In this document: one piece after another, positions 10,628 through 19,195 of the stretch
Layout: each line of letters starts with the position of its first letter
Position numbering within the stretch: the stretch's first letter is position 1
From: a virus
Length of the DNA: 35,849 bases
IMG/VR virus record: IMGVR_UViG_3300023196_000696
Coordinates: 1 to 35,849 of that record
Strand: one strand, 5' to 3'
Notes under the pieces: model-generated
What the model saw: only the letters and a program-made list of their open reading frames with translations
Database searches by the model: none
Told to the model about the DNA's origin: nothing
Program-made: the position numbers and the translations under genes

Positions 10628-12579
10628 TGCCCTATGCACTTAAAGAAACTTCTGGTAGAGGCTCACAAGTCCTGACATCTAAGTATATGCAGAATCTTGC
10701 AGAAACTGTGAACACAGAACTAGACAACCTAGCCGCAGAACTACAGTTACCTAAAGGACACTTTGCTAAAGTATCAACAGATGTACACCCTCTGGTTATA
10801 TCTGCGGCTCGTAAGTTTCGTATACTTGCTCAACCAGTCCGAAAGTTTGCTGATGAAATACAGAATGCTCACCTAGGTATGTCAGGTAACAGATATGGCA
10901 GGTGTGAAGTCAAACTTTCTAAGCCAATCATGTGGGCTAGTGCAAAACCGGATACCTCTGGTTTGCAGTGTATTGCTTTTCTAAATTTAGATATGCACTC
11001 TGTCTATAATATGTCAGTGGAGAATCCTTGGACTCCTGATAATTGTATCGGTGTATCCAATTCTTTGGAACATGACTTACAGCATGAAGATAGGAAACAA
11101 GCATGGTTGCCTTTCTCACGAGGTCGTAGGCGATTGAATGTGAGAAAATCCATGTCACTTACTCGTGTGTTGGCTAGGTATGTTACAATCAATGACAATC
11201 CTATTGACCCAAAGACTGTGGATAATCTTGCACAGAAAATGCTTGATGTATACAAACCAATGCAGATGTATGAAGCCAATGACATAGAGAGTATGAGAAA
11301 GATGTACACAAAGTACAGCTCGGACACTCCTGGTTCTTGCATGGATAGCACTCACGGTTTCTACATGGATAGACCAGCTCAACCTGTTGATTGGTATGCT
11401 CTATGTCCTAACACTAAAGGCTATTATGTTTGTCGTGGAGATACAGTGCTTGCTCGTACCATTGTCAATCTTAATCAGAAAGATAACAAGTGGTACTACA
11501 CTAGGATATATGCTACAAGAGATGTTTACACTGACGAACTAAAGAATCGTCTGAGAGACATTGACATTGTCAGAGCAGATAGCCCGTTGCAACTTGAGAT
11601 TAAAACCAGTGTCAAAGACGTTATGTTTGAGATACCTCCTGCAAAAAGTGGTGATAATGTGGCTTGTCCTTTTCCATACTATGATTTTGTTCCTGCATCA
11701 TCTATATGGATAATGCAAGACATTGATGCTAAAGGCGAGAAAGTTATTCGTTGTTGGTTAAGACCAAATGGGAGTCAGCCCGAGAACAGAAAGTGGGTTA
11801 TGCCTAATGTTTCAAGTACAAATGGTTCTCATGTATTCGGTGAATGTGATGAGTATGCTAATTGTAGTAATTGTGACCATGAGTTATATCTACATGATGA
11901 TGATTATTTACGAGCCGCAGACGGAACTATATTCTGTGAGGATAACTGTGCCGCAGAAAGAGACTACATCAGATGGCAAACATCAGATAACTGTGAGTGG
12001 AGACCTCTCAGCGGTTACGACATAAATAGTGGTGGCATAACTTGTGTATATGACCCTACTATATTTAGTAACACTGAAGCTGCGATGCGTTCTGGAGAAG
12101 GTATATTCTTTTACTGGCACCCGTGGGCAGACACAGAAGGAGTTTGCATGAGAAGTAGATGGGCAAATGATGCAGAATGGGGTATGACTACATCAATTAC
12201 ATTACCTTTGTATTTGACCAATCCTATTACTGGTAATCCTTATCGTGGTAACGAAACTGTTGGTACATGTTTCTCTCATCAATACAGAAACTGTTTTGGT
12301 GGTTATCAAGAATTGACAGCTAGTGGTCTTGCACCTAAGTTCCTTTCTATTCAAGCTACTCTTAAACGAGGTGATTACTCTTGTAATACGTCAAACCATG
12401 ACTTCGTTAAGATAAACAAATCCAAAATATCCAAGTGGGATATTACGGGCTATGAAGCTGGACAAGTAAGCAATCTATTTGCTAATGCGTACAGAAACTT
12501 CATTGGTACAGACAATGCCTTAGGCTGTGCCGAAACTAACCAAGGCGTAATACTAATCGACAATAAACTTAACAACTAA
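10624..12579 (+). CDS. 651-aa conserved phage protein with Cys-rich ribbon
   Basis: Start ATG 10624 or the next codon, ATG 10627, which is better spaced from AAGGAGG. Two regions stand out. Around residues 238-310 the pattern PGSCMDSTHGFY, then DWYALCPNTKGYYVCRGDTV, then LARTIVNLNQ and YYTRIYATRD recalls a widespread phage protein type ('SCM ... aRt(v/i)v ... RiY') with no known function. Around 408-450 a Cys cluster (GECDEYANCSNCDHELY, then FCEDNCAAERDY) could hold zinc. A long C-terminal part is Tyr/Asn-rich. It sits between early genes and the M20-like peptidase gene. Function unknown; it may be an early host-interaction or replication-accessory protein. Confidence 0.85.
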   Translation: MMPYALKETSGRGSQVLTSKYMQNLAETVNTELDNLAAELQLPKGHFAKVSTDVHPLVISAARKFRILAQPVRKFADEIQNAHLGMSGNRYGRCEVKLSKPIMWASAKPDTSGLQCIAFLNLDMHSVYNMSVENPWTPDNCIGVSNSLEHDLQHEDRKQAWLPFSRGRRRLNVRKSMSLTRVLARYVTINDNPIDPKTVDNLAQKMLDVYKPMQMYEANDIESMRKMYTKYSSDTPGSCMDSTHGFYMDRPAQPVDWYALCPNTKGYYVCRGDTVLARTIVNLNQKDNKWYYTRIYATRDVYTDELKNRLRDIDIVRADSPLQLEIKTSVKDVMFEIPPAKSGDNVACPFPYYDFVPASSIWIMQDIDAKGEKVIRCWLRPNGSQPENRKWVMPNVSSTNGSHVFGECDEYANCSNCDHELYLHDDDYLRAADGTIFCEDNCAAERDYIRWQTSDNCEWRPLSGYDINSGGITCVYDPTIFSNTEAAMRSGEGIFFYWHPWADTEGVCMRSRWANDAEWGMTTSITLPLYLTNPITGNPYRGNETVGTCFSHQYRNCFGGYQELTASGLAPKFLSIQATLKRGDYSCNTSNHDFVKINKSKISKWDITGYEAGQVSNLFANAYRNFIGTDNALGCAETNQGVILIDNKLNN

Positions 12580-12595
12580 CTAAGGAGGACATATA

Positions 12596-14074
12596 ATGTC
12601 TCAATATAACTTTGCGAACTGGAAAACAGTCGAAGAACCAAAAGTCGAAACAATGACTAAAGTAACTCGTGGTAAACAAGTGGACAATCTACTCTACGAT
12701 TTACTGACTACAGTGACACCTCATGGCAGAGAGAATTTGATAAGTGATATAATTATACAAGCACTTACAAGTGGCACTAATAAACGTAAGAGAAACTTTA
12801 CTACTCACTTAGATGTTAAAGGTAATCTTATCGTTAAGGTGGGAGACTACAAAAAATCTAAAGTAATGTTCAGTTCCCATATGGACACTGTACAAAGTAA
12901 AGCCTTGGTCAAGACTGACTTACGTCTTACAGATGAAGGTCATATCTATGCATCATACGACAAGGAAATTACTGAGTATGTTGATAAAGATGGTAAAGTC
13001 ATAACCAAAGATGAGATTGGTGATTTTGCTGAGCAGTCAGGATTCAAGTATCCAAACTATATTCTCATGGGTAAAGGCAAAAGCAAACGTGTCTATGGCT
13101 CGTACAATGAGTTTGATGGTTGGAAAGCCACTGAAGTAGTTGTTGGTACTCAGACAAGTATTAAACCAGTATCAAGTGTTCTAGGTGCAGATGACAAACT
13201 AGGTTGCTACATTATGTGCAAACTAATACTCAATAACACAGATGGTCTATATATATTTCATGTTGGTGAAGAGTGTGGTGGTATCGGCTCAAGTTACATT
13301 GCTACATCAACTCCGGAAGTTGTTGAAGGTATGAACTACTGTATTGCTTTTGACCGATATGAGTATGGACATATCATCACTCATCAGTCTGGTGGTCGTT
13401 GTTGTTCAGATGACTTTGTTGATGGTCTGGCAGGAAAGCTGAATCCATTGCTTCCTCCAAAGCAACAAATGTCTGGTAACAGTGGTGGCTCATTTACTGA
13501 CTCTGCTAACTACACTACACTAATACCAGAGTGTACTAATGTTTCTGTCAGTTACAAAAGTCAGCACACAAGTCGTGAGCACTTTGACTTGATATGGTTC
13601 AATGACATTTTGATTCCTGCTTTGATGAAGATAACATGGCATGACTTGCCAGTAGTCAGAGACCCGAACGAGGTGTCTACACCCTACAGTTCGCGTTACG
13701 GTTCGAGGTACACGAGCTCGCTTTACGACAGAACATATTCCTCGCACAAGAGTGAGAGGTCTGTGGTTTCAACAAGGAGCACTCTCACGAACTCAGAGCG
13801 AATGAATCAGTCTACTATAGACAAGTGCAATCATCTGCTTGACGATAAGTTTGATGGCTATGACCCTGAGGAAGGTCTGCCACAACATATGAGTGCTAAA
13901 CAAAAAGTTGACTTTGTCAAATACACCTTTGTCAAAAACAATCTTAATCTTGAAGATATGGCTGAAATGGTCGTTGATGCTGAAGAAGAAGCTAACAAGA
14001 GATTGTTTGAAGATGAGAGACTAGATACTCTAGGCTTCAACTCTTCTTTTGATGCAAGGCGTTTTGACTACTAA
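12596..14074 (+). CDS. M20-like zinc metallopeptidase with Ser/Tyr-rich extension
   Basis: A 492-residue protein with a strong ribosome site (AAGGAGG). Motifs fit a two-zinc peptidase of the M20/M28/M42 clan: SHMDTV (His95, Asp97), GADDKLG (Asp199/200), HVGEECGG (Glu225, Glu226, the base and a ligand), AFDRYEYG (Asp253) and SQHTSREHF (His324). SGGSFTDSANY (about 296-306) fits the substrate pocket region. The likely reaction is removal of N-terminal residues from small peptides in the cytoplasm, although the true substrate is unknown. After about residue 355 a non-catalytic tail follows, first Ser/Tyr/Arg-rich (YSSRYGSRYTSSLYDRTYSS) and then acidic. An insert between the first two motifs (about 105-190) is longer than in PepT-like enzymes. 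Last gene before a terminator and the primase promoter. Confidence 0.85.
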   Translation: MSQYNFANWKTVEEPKVETMTKVTRGKQVDNLLYDLLTTVTPHGRENLISDIIIQALTSGTNKRKRNFTTHLDVKGNLIVKVGDYKKSKVMFSSHMDTVQSKALVKTDLRLTDEGHIYASYDKEITEYVDKDGKVITKDEIGDFAEQSGFKYPNYILMGKGKSKRVYGSYNEFDGWKATEVVVGTQTSIKPVSSVLGADDKLGCYIMCKLILNNTDGLYIFHVGEECGGIGSSYIATSTPEVVEGMNYCIAFDRYEYGHIITHQSGGRCCSDDFVDGLAGKLNPLLPPKQQMSGNSGGSFTDSANYTTLIPECTNVSVSYKSQHTSREHFDLIWFNDILIPALMKITWHDLPVVRDPNEVSTPYSSRYGSRYTSSLYDRTYSSHKSERSVVSTRSTLTNSERMNQSTIDKCNHLLDDKFDGYDPEEGLPQHMSAKQKVDFVKYTFVKNNLNLEDMAEMVVDAEEEANKRLFEDERLDTLGFNSSFDARRFDY

Positions 14075-14089
14075 CAGTTGCCTCCCCTG

Positions 14090-14126
14090 CCCCCATTGGC
14101 TTTTGTCAGTGGGGGTATTTTTTTTT
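14090..14126 (+). terminator. rho-independent terminator after the peptidase gene
   Basis: CCCCCATTG (14090-14098) pairs with CAGTGGGGG (14107-14115) with one G-U, loop GCTTTTGT, then TATTTTTTTTT. It ends the early operon 16 bases after the peptidase stop and lies directly before the replication promoter. Confidence 0.9.
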
Positions 14127-14127
14127 A

Positions 14128-14156
14128 TTGACGTAATTTAAAAGCTGTGATATAAG
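14128..14156 (+). promoter_or_regulatory. replication-operon promoter (TTGACG-17-TATAAG)
   Basis: TTGACG (14128-14133), 17 bases, TATAAG (14151-14156). It begins right at the end of the terminator T run and drives the primase, helicase and polymerase genes. It has no TTTGC-A/T-C/T-AA element, so it may belong to a different expression class from P1-P4. Confidence 0.8.
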
Positions 14157-14200
14157 CGAGAAACTTGCCGAGGGGTAAACCCTTAGAGAGGAACATGAAG

Positions 14201-14968
14201 ATGAACATTAGAAATTTTATACAACAAAATGAACCTATGGACAATAGCTCTAACAGAATTAATTGTCCTGAGTGTGGTGGGAGAAATACGTTTACAATTA
14301 CCAAGGAGTACGGAAAACTTCTTTGGAATTGTTATAAAGCCTCATGCAGGATAAAAGGTGCTAAAGATGTAGCTCGAACTAAAGATGACATCAGAAGTTT
14401 GGTCAGTTCGCAAAACTATCATTCTATCTATCATCTTTCAGAGCATTTCGTTCCAGTTCACAACCATTCACAATCTATGGCTTATTTGACTAGGAATAAC
14501 TGTATCCATGCTTTAGAAGATAGGCTTGCCAAAATACTATATGACCCTAAACAAAATAGGACTGTCTTTATAGTCCAAGATGATTCACAAGTTTACGATG
14601 CTATCGGCAGAAGTTTCAGTAATAAAGTTTTGCCTAAATGGTATAGGTACGGCAACTCATCAAAGTTATTCACTTGTGGTGAACATGATACTGCTATACT
14701 CGTAGAAGATGCGGCTAGTGCTTGTGCAGTTTCACAAGTAGCAACTGGTGTGGCACTTTTAGGCACTAACTTAAAAGATGCCGACCTCACACCATTACGT
14801 AAGTACAAACACGTTCACATTTGCCTGGATGCAGATGCTACCCGCAAGTCGCTTGACATACACAAGTATTTGTCGTATTTTGTACCTTGTAGTGTAATTC
14901 GTCTTAAAGATGATTTAAAATATTTTAACAAAGAGGAGATTAAGAAATTAGTATGGAACAACAATTAA
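14201..14968 (+). CDS. TOPRIM DNA primase
   Basis: A 255-residue primase expected to make RNA primers for lagging-strand synthesis. I choose ATG 14201 (MNIRNFIQQNEPMDN), 8 bases after AGGA; the ATG at 14195 is too close and an upstream TTG is unlikely. An N-terminal zinc ribbon has CPEC at residues 22-25 and Cys44/Cys49. The TOPRIM core shows ILVEDAASAC (Glu169) and HVHICLDADA (Asp210, Asp212). There is no helicase domain: the helicase is encoded separately just downstream, with a 16-base overlap, so unlike T7 gp4 the two activities are split between adjacent coupled genes. Confidence 0.93.
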   Translation: MNIRNFIQQNEPMDNSSNRINCPECGGRNTFTITKEYGKLLWNCYKASCRIKGAKDVARTKDDIRSLVSSQNYHSIYHLSEHFVPVHNHSQSMAYLTRNNCIHALEDRLAKILYDPKQNRTVFIVQDDSQVYDAIGRSFSNKVLPKWYRYGNSSKLFTCGEHDTAILVEDAASACAVSQVATGVALLGTNLKDADLTPLRKYKHVHICLDADATRKSLDIHKYLSYFVPCSVIRLKDDLKYFNKEEIKKLVWNNN

Positions 14969-16164
14969 TTAAACTCCTGATGCATAAAGAGTTTTTTGAT
15001 GCAAATAAAACTCGTGTCATGCGTTCAATGTTTCCTAATGAGTTGACAGACTTATATGATACCATTGTAAATGGACACGAGAGTTACGAAAGGGACTTAT
15101 CTTCACAAGAAGTGAGGGAAATATACAGAGTTAGTAATCCAACTGCCACTCGTGCAAAACGAGAAGCTGTGGCTGAAGTATTACAAGACATTGAGCATTT
15201 ACCCGCAATAGGTTCTGACGTAGCTACTGATGTATTGAAGAAGATGTGGCAACAGGAAATAGGACGTAACATCGCAGATATGGGTCTTGCTATTATGGAA
15301 GGCTCACCTGAAAAGATTCACGAAGTAAAAGCATTGTTAGATAAATCAGAGCAAGGCTTTGTACCAGAAGATGATGTTGTACCGATTACAACTGACCTTG
15401 ATGCATTACTAGAGTATGCACAGAATGAGAACTGTTGGGAGTTCAATGTACCAACATTAGGTAAGGCAGTTCGTGGTGGTAAGGCAGGAGAGTTTATGAT
15501 TGCTTTTGCTAGACCTGAGATTGGTAAGACTGCTTTTTATGTTTCACTTGTGGCATCACCAAACGGGTTCTGTTCACAAGGTGCAGATGTTCACATCATA
15601 ACTAATGAAGAGCCTGCACGTAGAACTATGCTCCGTGCAGTAAGTGCATACACTGGATACAGTGAAGACGATATATACAAGAACCGTTCACAAGCTAAAC
15701 AAAAGTTCGTAGACATTGCACCTAATATAACTATGATTGACAATGTAGATGCATCTATTGAATGGCTTAATAAATATTGTGAGGATAAAAAGCCTGACAT
15801 ATTAATTGTTGACCAACTAGACAAAGTTGATGTGATGGGTTCTTATGCGAGAACAGATGAGAAGTTACGTAGCATATACACAAAGTTTCGTGAGATATGT
15901 AAACGTCACAATCTGTTTGGTATTGGTATCAGTCAAGCTAGTGCTGATGCTGAGGGTAAGACAAGTGTTACTTATGCTATGATGGAGAACAGTAAAACTG
16001 GTAAAGCTGCAGAAGCTGACTTAATCGTAGGCATCGGTAAATCTGATATTACTGACAATACTGATAAGAAAAGATACTTAACTATATCAAAGAATAAATT
16101 AACAGGTTTCCATGGCAAAATCATTTGCAATTTGGATACAGATTTGAGTAGGTATACAGCATGA
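14953..16164 (+). CDS. DnaB/T7 gp4-like replicative helicase
   Basis: A 403-residue RecA-fold helicase predicted to unwind the fork 5'-3' as a ring. The Walker A motif reads FARPEIGKTAF (residues 185-195), with Ala-Arg-Pro before the loop as in DnaB-type enzymes. Glu219/220 (ITNEEPA) matches the catalytic Glu region. Walker B is ILIVDQLDKV (Asp287). GIGISQASADAEG (around 325) corresponds to motif H3 with the sensor Gln, and AAEADLIVGI plus YLTISKNKLTG (about 350-385) to the arginine-finger region. The N-terminal 150 residues are helical and probably bind the primase. It overlaps the primase by 16 bases and the polymerase by 4 (ATGA). Confidence 0.95.
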   Translation: MEQQLIKLLMHKEFFDANKTRVMRSMFPNELTDLYDTIVNGHESYERDLSSQEVREIYRVSNPTATRAKREAVAEVLQDIEHLPAIGSDVATDVLKKMWQQEIGRNIADMGLAIMEGSPEKIHEVKALLDKSEQGFVPEDDVVPITTDLDALLEYAQNENCWEFNVPTLGKAVRGGKAGEFMIAFARPEIGKTAFYVSLVASPNGFCSQGADVHIITNEEPARRTMLRAVSAYTGYSEDDIYKNRSQAKQKFVDIAPNITMIDNVDASIEWLNKYCEDKKPDILIVDQLDKVDVMGSYARTDEKLRSIYTKFREICKRHNLFGIGISQASADAEGKTSVTYAMMENSKTGKAAEADLIVGIGKSDITDNTDKKRYLTISKNKLTGFHGKIICNLDTDLSRYTA

Positions 16165-18305
16165 CAATAACGTATTTAGACGTAGAGACTACCTTTATGG
16201 TGGGGGAAAATAGGAGAACAGACCCATCACCATTTAATTCTAATAATAAATTAGTATCAGTTCAATATTCACATGATAATGGACCGATACAGTTTAACTG
16301 GTTTTATCACAAGGACATGGATGAAATGGCATCCGAGTTGACTGTGGGAGAATCATTTAATTTAGTACAAGATGTATTAGATAACACTACTGTGCTCATA
16401 GGTCACAACATTAAGTTTGATTTGATGTGGCTTTGGGAGAGTGGATTTAATTATGACGGACAAGTGTACGATACTATGATTGGCGAATACACTTTGTTGC
16501 GTGGGCAGAAGTGGGGGCTAAGTTTAGCTGACTCCTGCATACGTAGAAAAGTAGCTATGAAGAAGTCCGATTTAACTCACGATTATTTGAAAGATGGCAT
16601 TGGTTTTGATGCTATGCCTATGGATACTGTGCAGGAATATGGTATTGCAGATATTGAATCTACTAAACAGTTGCATCTTGCACAAGAAGAGATTTTTAAA
16701 AATTCACACAACTCACCGATGCGAAAGCATTTGGCATTGATGAATAAGTTTCTTCCTATATTAGCAGTGATTGAACGTAACGGCATTAAGATTGACTTCA
16801 CAACTCTTGAGAAAGTTCGTGTTGATTACGAGATTGAACAGAAAGACCTTAAAGCTAAGATGGAAGAAATATGTCGTGAAGTTATGGGGGATACAAATGT
16901 AAACTTTGCATCTCCAGAACAAGTAAGTCAGTTGATTTACTCACGTAAAGTAATTGATAAGAAGAAGTGGGCAGAAGCATTCAATATAGGTCTTAACGAA
17001 AAAGGGAAACCTTTGATGAGACCTCGTATTGGATTTCCACAATTTGCATCAATGATTAAAGCTATGACAACTCGTGTTCACAGAACTAAAGCACAACATT
17101 GTCACAAGTGTCATGGTAAAGGCGAGTTCTTCAAAACTAAGAAGGATGGACAGAGATGGAAGAAGGCTACAAAGTGCCCTGCCTGTTATGGTGCAGGTTA
17201 CATTTATATACCTCTTCCTAAAATTGGCGGACTCACAATGAATCCTAGGGATATTTTTGATGCGTCTGCTAACGGATTTGCTACTGACAAAACAACATTA
17301 GTGAGATTACTAGGAATTGCCAAACATAACGGAAATATTAAAGCACAAGAGTTCCTAAAATCTACTGTGAGGTTAAATGCGGTTGACGTATATTTATCTA
17401 GTTTTGTTGGTGGCATATCTCGTAACACTAGAAGTAATGGTTTACTACATCCAAAGTTCAATCAGTGTGTTACTAGGACTACTCGCTTGTCTTCTTCTGA
17501 CCCTAATTTTCAGAATCAGCCAAGAGGTTCTACTTTCCCAGTGAGAGCTGTGGTTGTATCTAGGTTTGAAAATGGTTCTATTCTACAAGCAGATTATAGC
17601 CAATTAGAATTTAGAATTGCCGCCCAACTATGTGGTGATGAAACTATGATTAAGGACATCATGAAAGGAAGTGATGTTCACAAATATACTGCTTCAATTA
17701 TATTTAACAAGCCTGAAGCAGAAGTAACTAAAGAAGAACGTACTGAAGCAAAAGCACATACATTCAAACCTCTATATGGTGGTACAACAGGTACACCAAG
17801 TGAAATGGAATACTATAAAGCTTTTGTTAATAAGTACCCAAAGCTAGGAAAATGGCATGATACTTTACAGACTGAGGCTATATCGACTGGTGTTGTTACT
17901 ATGTATACGGGTCAGCAATTCGCTTTTCCAGATACTAAACGACTTTCCAACGGAAATGCATCAGGAGCACCGTCTATTAAGAATTATCCTGTGCAAGGTC
18001 TTGCAGGTGGTTGCGTTGTACCGTTGGCACTTATTCATTTACAAAATGAACTTGTGCGTAAAAGAGTTACATCTAAGATTATTAATACAGTCCATGACTC
18101 GATTGTTTTAGATGTATATCCTGGCGAAGAAGAAGTTGTAGCACATATGACACATGAGGCTATGACTAAAGTAGACAAGCAGTTTGAGGAGCAATACAAC
18201 GTAAGTTGGCAGGTTCCTTTAGCTGTGGATTTAGAAATAGGTAAAGATTGGTTAAATATGCAAGAATATAGCTTGACTAACTCTACCGAATGTAATATAA
18301 ATTGA
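16161..18305 (+). CDS. family A DNA polymerase with a DnaJ-like zinc insert
   Basis: A 714-residue replicative polymerase. The 3'-5' exonuclease has YLDVETT (Asp7, Glu9), GHNIKFDLMW (Asp87) and YGIADIEST (Tyr160, Asp164), so proofreading looks intact. The polymerase domain has motif A LQADYSQLEFR (Asp478), motif B R-x3-K-x3-F-x3-YG (Arg527, Lys531, Phe535, Tyr539) and motif C TVHDSIVLD (His645, Asp646). Phe535 aligns with E. coli Phe762. Between the two domains, residues 314-342 hold CHKCHGKGEF and CPACYGAGY, two CxxCxGxG zinc knuckles as in the DnaJ central domain; this hybrid is described for HMO-2011-type phages. There is no 5' nuclease domain. Confidence 0.97.
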   Translation: MTITYLDVETTFMVGENRRTDPSPFNSNNKLVSVQYSHDNGPIQFNWFYHKDMDEMASELTVGESFNLVQDVLDNTTVLIGHNIKFDLMWLWESGFNYDGQVYDTMIGEYTLLRGQKWGLSLADSCIRRKVAMKKSDLTHDYLKDGIGFDAMPMDTVQEYGIADIESTKQLHLAQEEIFKNSHNSPMRKHLALMNKFLPILAVIERNGIKIDFTTLEKVRVDYEIEQKDLKAKMEEICREVMGDTNVNFASPEQVSQLIYSRKVIDKKKWAEAFNIGLNEKGKPLMRPRIGFPQFASMIKAMTTRVHRTKAQHCHKCHGKGEFFKTKKDGQRWKKATKCPACYGAGYIYIPLPKIGGLTMNPRDIFDASANGFATDKTTLVRLLGIAKHNGNIKAQEFLKSTVRLNAVDVYLSSFVGGISRNTRSNGLLHPKFNQCVTRTTRLSSSDPNFQNQPRGSTFPVRAVVVSRFENGSILQADYSQLEFRIAAQLCGDETMIKDIMKGSDVHKYTASIIFNKPEAEVTKEERTEAKAHTFKPLYGGTTGTPSEMEYYKAFVNKYPKLGKWHDTLQTEAISTGVVTMYTGQQFAFPDTKRLSNGNASGAPSIKNYPVQGLAGGCVVPLALIHLQNELVRKRVTSKIINTVHDSIVLDVYPGEEEVVAHMTHEAMTKVDKQFEEQYNVSWQVPLAVDLEIGKDWLNMQEYSLTNSTECNIN
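18273..18301 (+). promoter_or_regulatory. promoter inside the end of the polymerase gene (TTGACT-17-TATAAA)
   Basis: TTGACT (18273-18278), 17 bases, TATAAA (18296-18301). It overlaps the last codons of the polymerase and would give extra mRNA for the ssDNA-binding candidate and the genes after it. Confidence 0.7.
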
Positions 18306-18334
18306 TTTCCAAACATCAACAAGGAGTGTAAAAC

Positions 18335-19195
18335 ATGGAAACATTACCAGTTGTAAATTCAAATACAAATTTTGAAGATATTGCTAAACTAATAGGACAG
18401 GAAGAGCCATCAGGTTCTGCCACTAATATGTTCTATCTAAAAATAAACAGAGACCACGAAGATGATTCAGGTAATTCTTTACCTGCTGGTTCTTGGTCTG
18501 TGTCGCTACCCGATAAGATGGTGTATGCAAAAGAAATTGACTTTCAAGTATTTGCTCAAAGATATCAGTATCTTCACTATGATGCTGAGGTAAACGAGAT
18601 GGTCAATAAATCTGTTATGGCTAAGAATTTATATCCACAAACAGAGATACCTGATATGCTAGGTACTTTCAGATGTGGGTCAGTTCCTGCTAGTCAGAGA
18701 GATACCTTGTCAGCTGATAAGGCTTTACAGCAAAAGGAGATTAAATGTTTCCGTATGCTATTTGGTAAAGCTACATTTCTTAATGCAGTTGATGAGACAG
18801 GTAAAAAGGTAGATGATGCAGTAGATGTTCCTATTCTATGGAGAGCAAGAGGCAGTAACTTTATGCCTATCTCTGTTCCTATGGATGCTTTGACTGCACA
18901 GAAGAAGCCTTTTATTTTCTATAAACTACGTGCTTCTTTGGATAAGAAGAAGAATGGTGGTTTGGTTTATTATGTTGGTAAATTTGATAATGCCCCAAAG
19001 CTAGTCGATTTTACTCCTGAGGACCAAGATACTTTAGCGTACTTTATGGATTACATAAACGGAGAGAACACTAAGGTTATCAAGGAATACGATAATTCAC
19101 TGCGTAAGCAGGGAAGAATGGTAGACCAAGAAGCCACTACTGTTACCTCCGACGACGTTCTAAATGATGACTTACCTGAGTCATTAACAGGATGA
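18335..19195 (+). CDS. probable single-stranded DNA-binding protein
   Basis: A 286-residue protein with a good ribosome site (AAGGAG). It lies between the polymerase and a nuclease gene and has its own promoter, as expected for an abundant replication protein. The middle is beta-rich with aromatic residues (KEIDFQVFAQRYQYLHYDAE, FIFYKLRASLDKKK, GGLVYYVGKF), which could form an OB fold. The C-terminus is acidic (TSDDVLNDDLPESLTG), like the protein-contact tail of many SSBs. The assignment rests on context and composition, not on a clear sequence signature. The stop overlaps the next ATG by 4 bases. Confidence 0.5.
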   Translation: METLPVVNSNTNFEDIAKLIGQEEPSGSATNMFYLKINRDHEDDSGNSLPAGSWSVSLPDKMVYAKEIDFQVFAQRYQYLHYDAEVNEMVNKSVMAKNLYPQTEIPDMLGTFRCGSVPASQRDTLSADKALQQKEIKCFRMLFGKATFLNAVDETGKKVDDAVDVPILWRARGSNFMPISVPMDALTAQKKPFIFYKLRASLDKKKNGGLVYYVGKFDNAPKLVDFTPEDQDTLAYFMDYINGENTKVIKEYDNSLRKQGRMVDQEATTVTSDDVLNDDLPESLTG

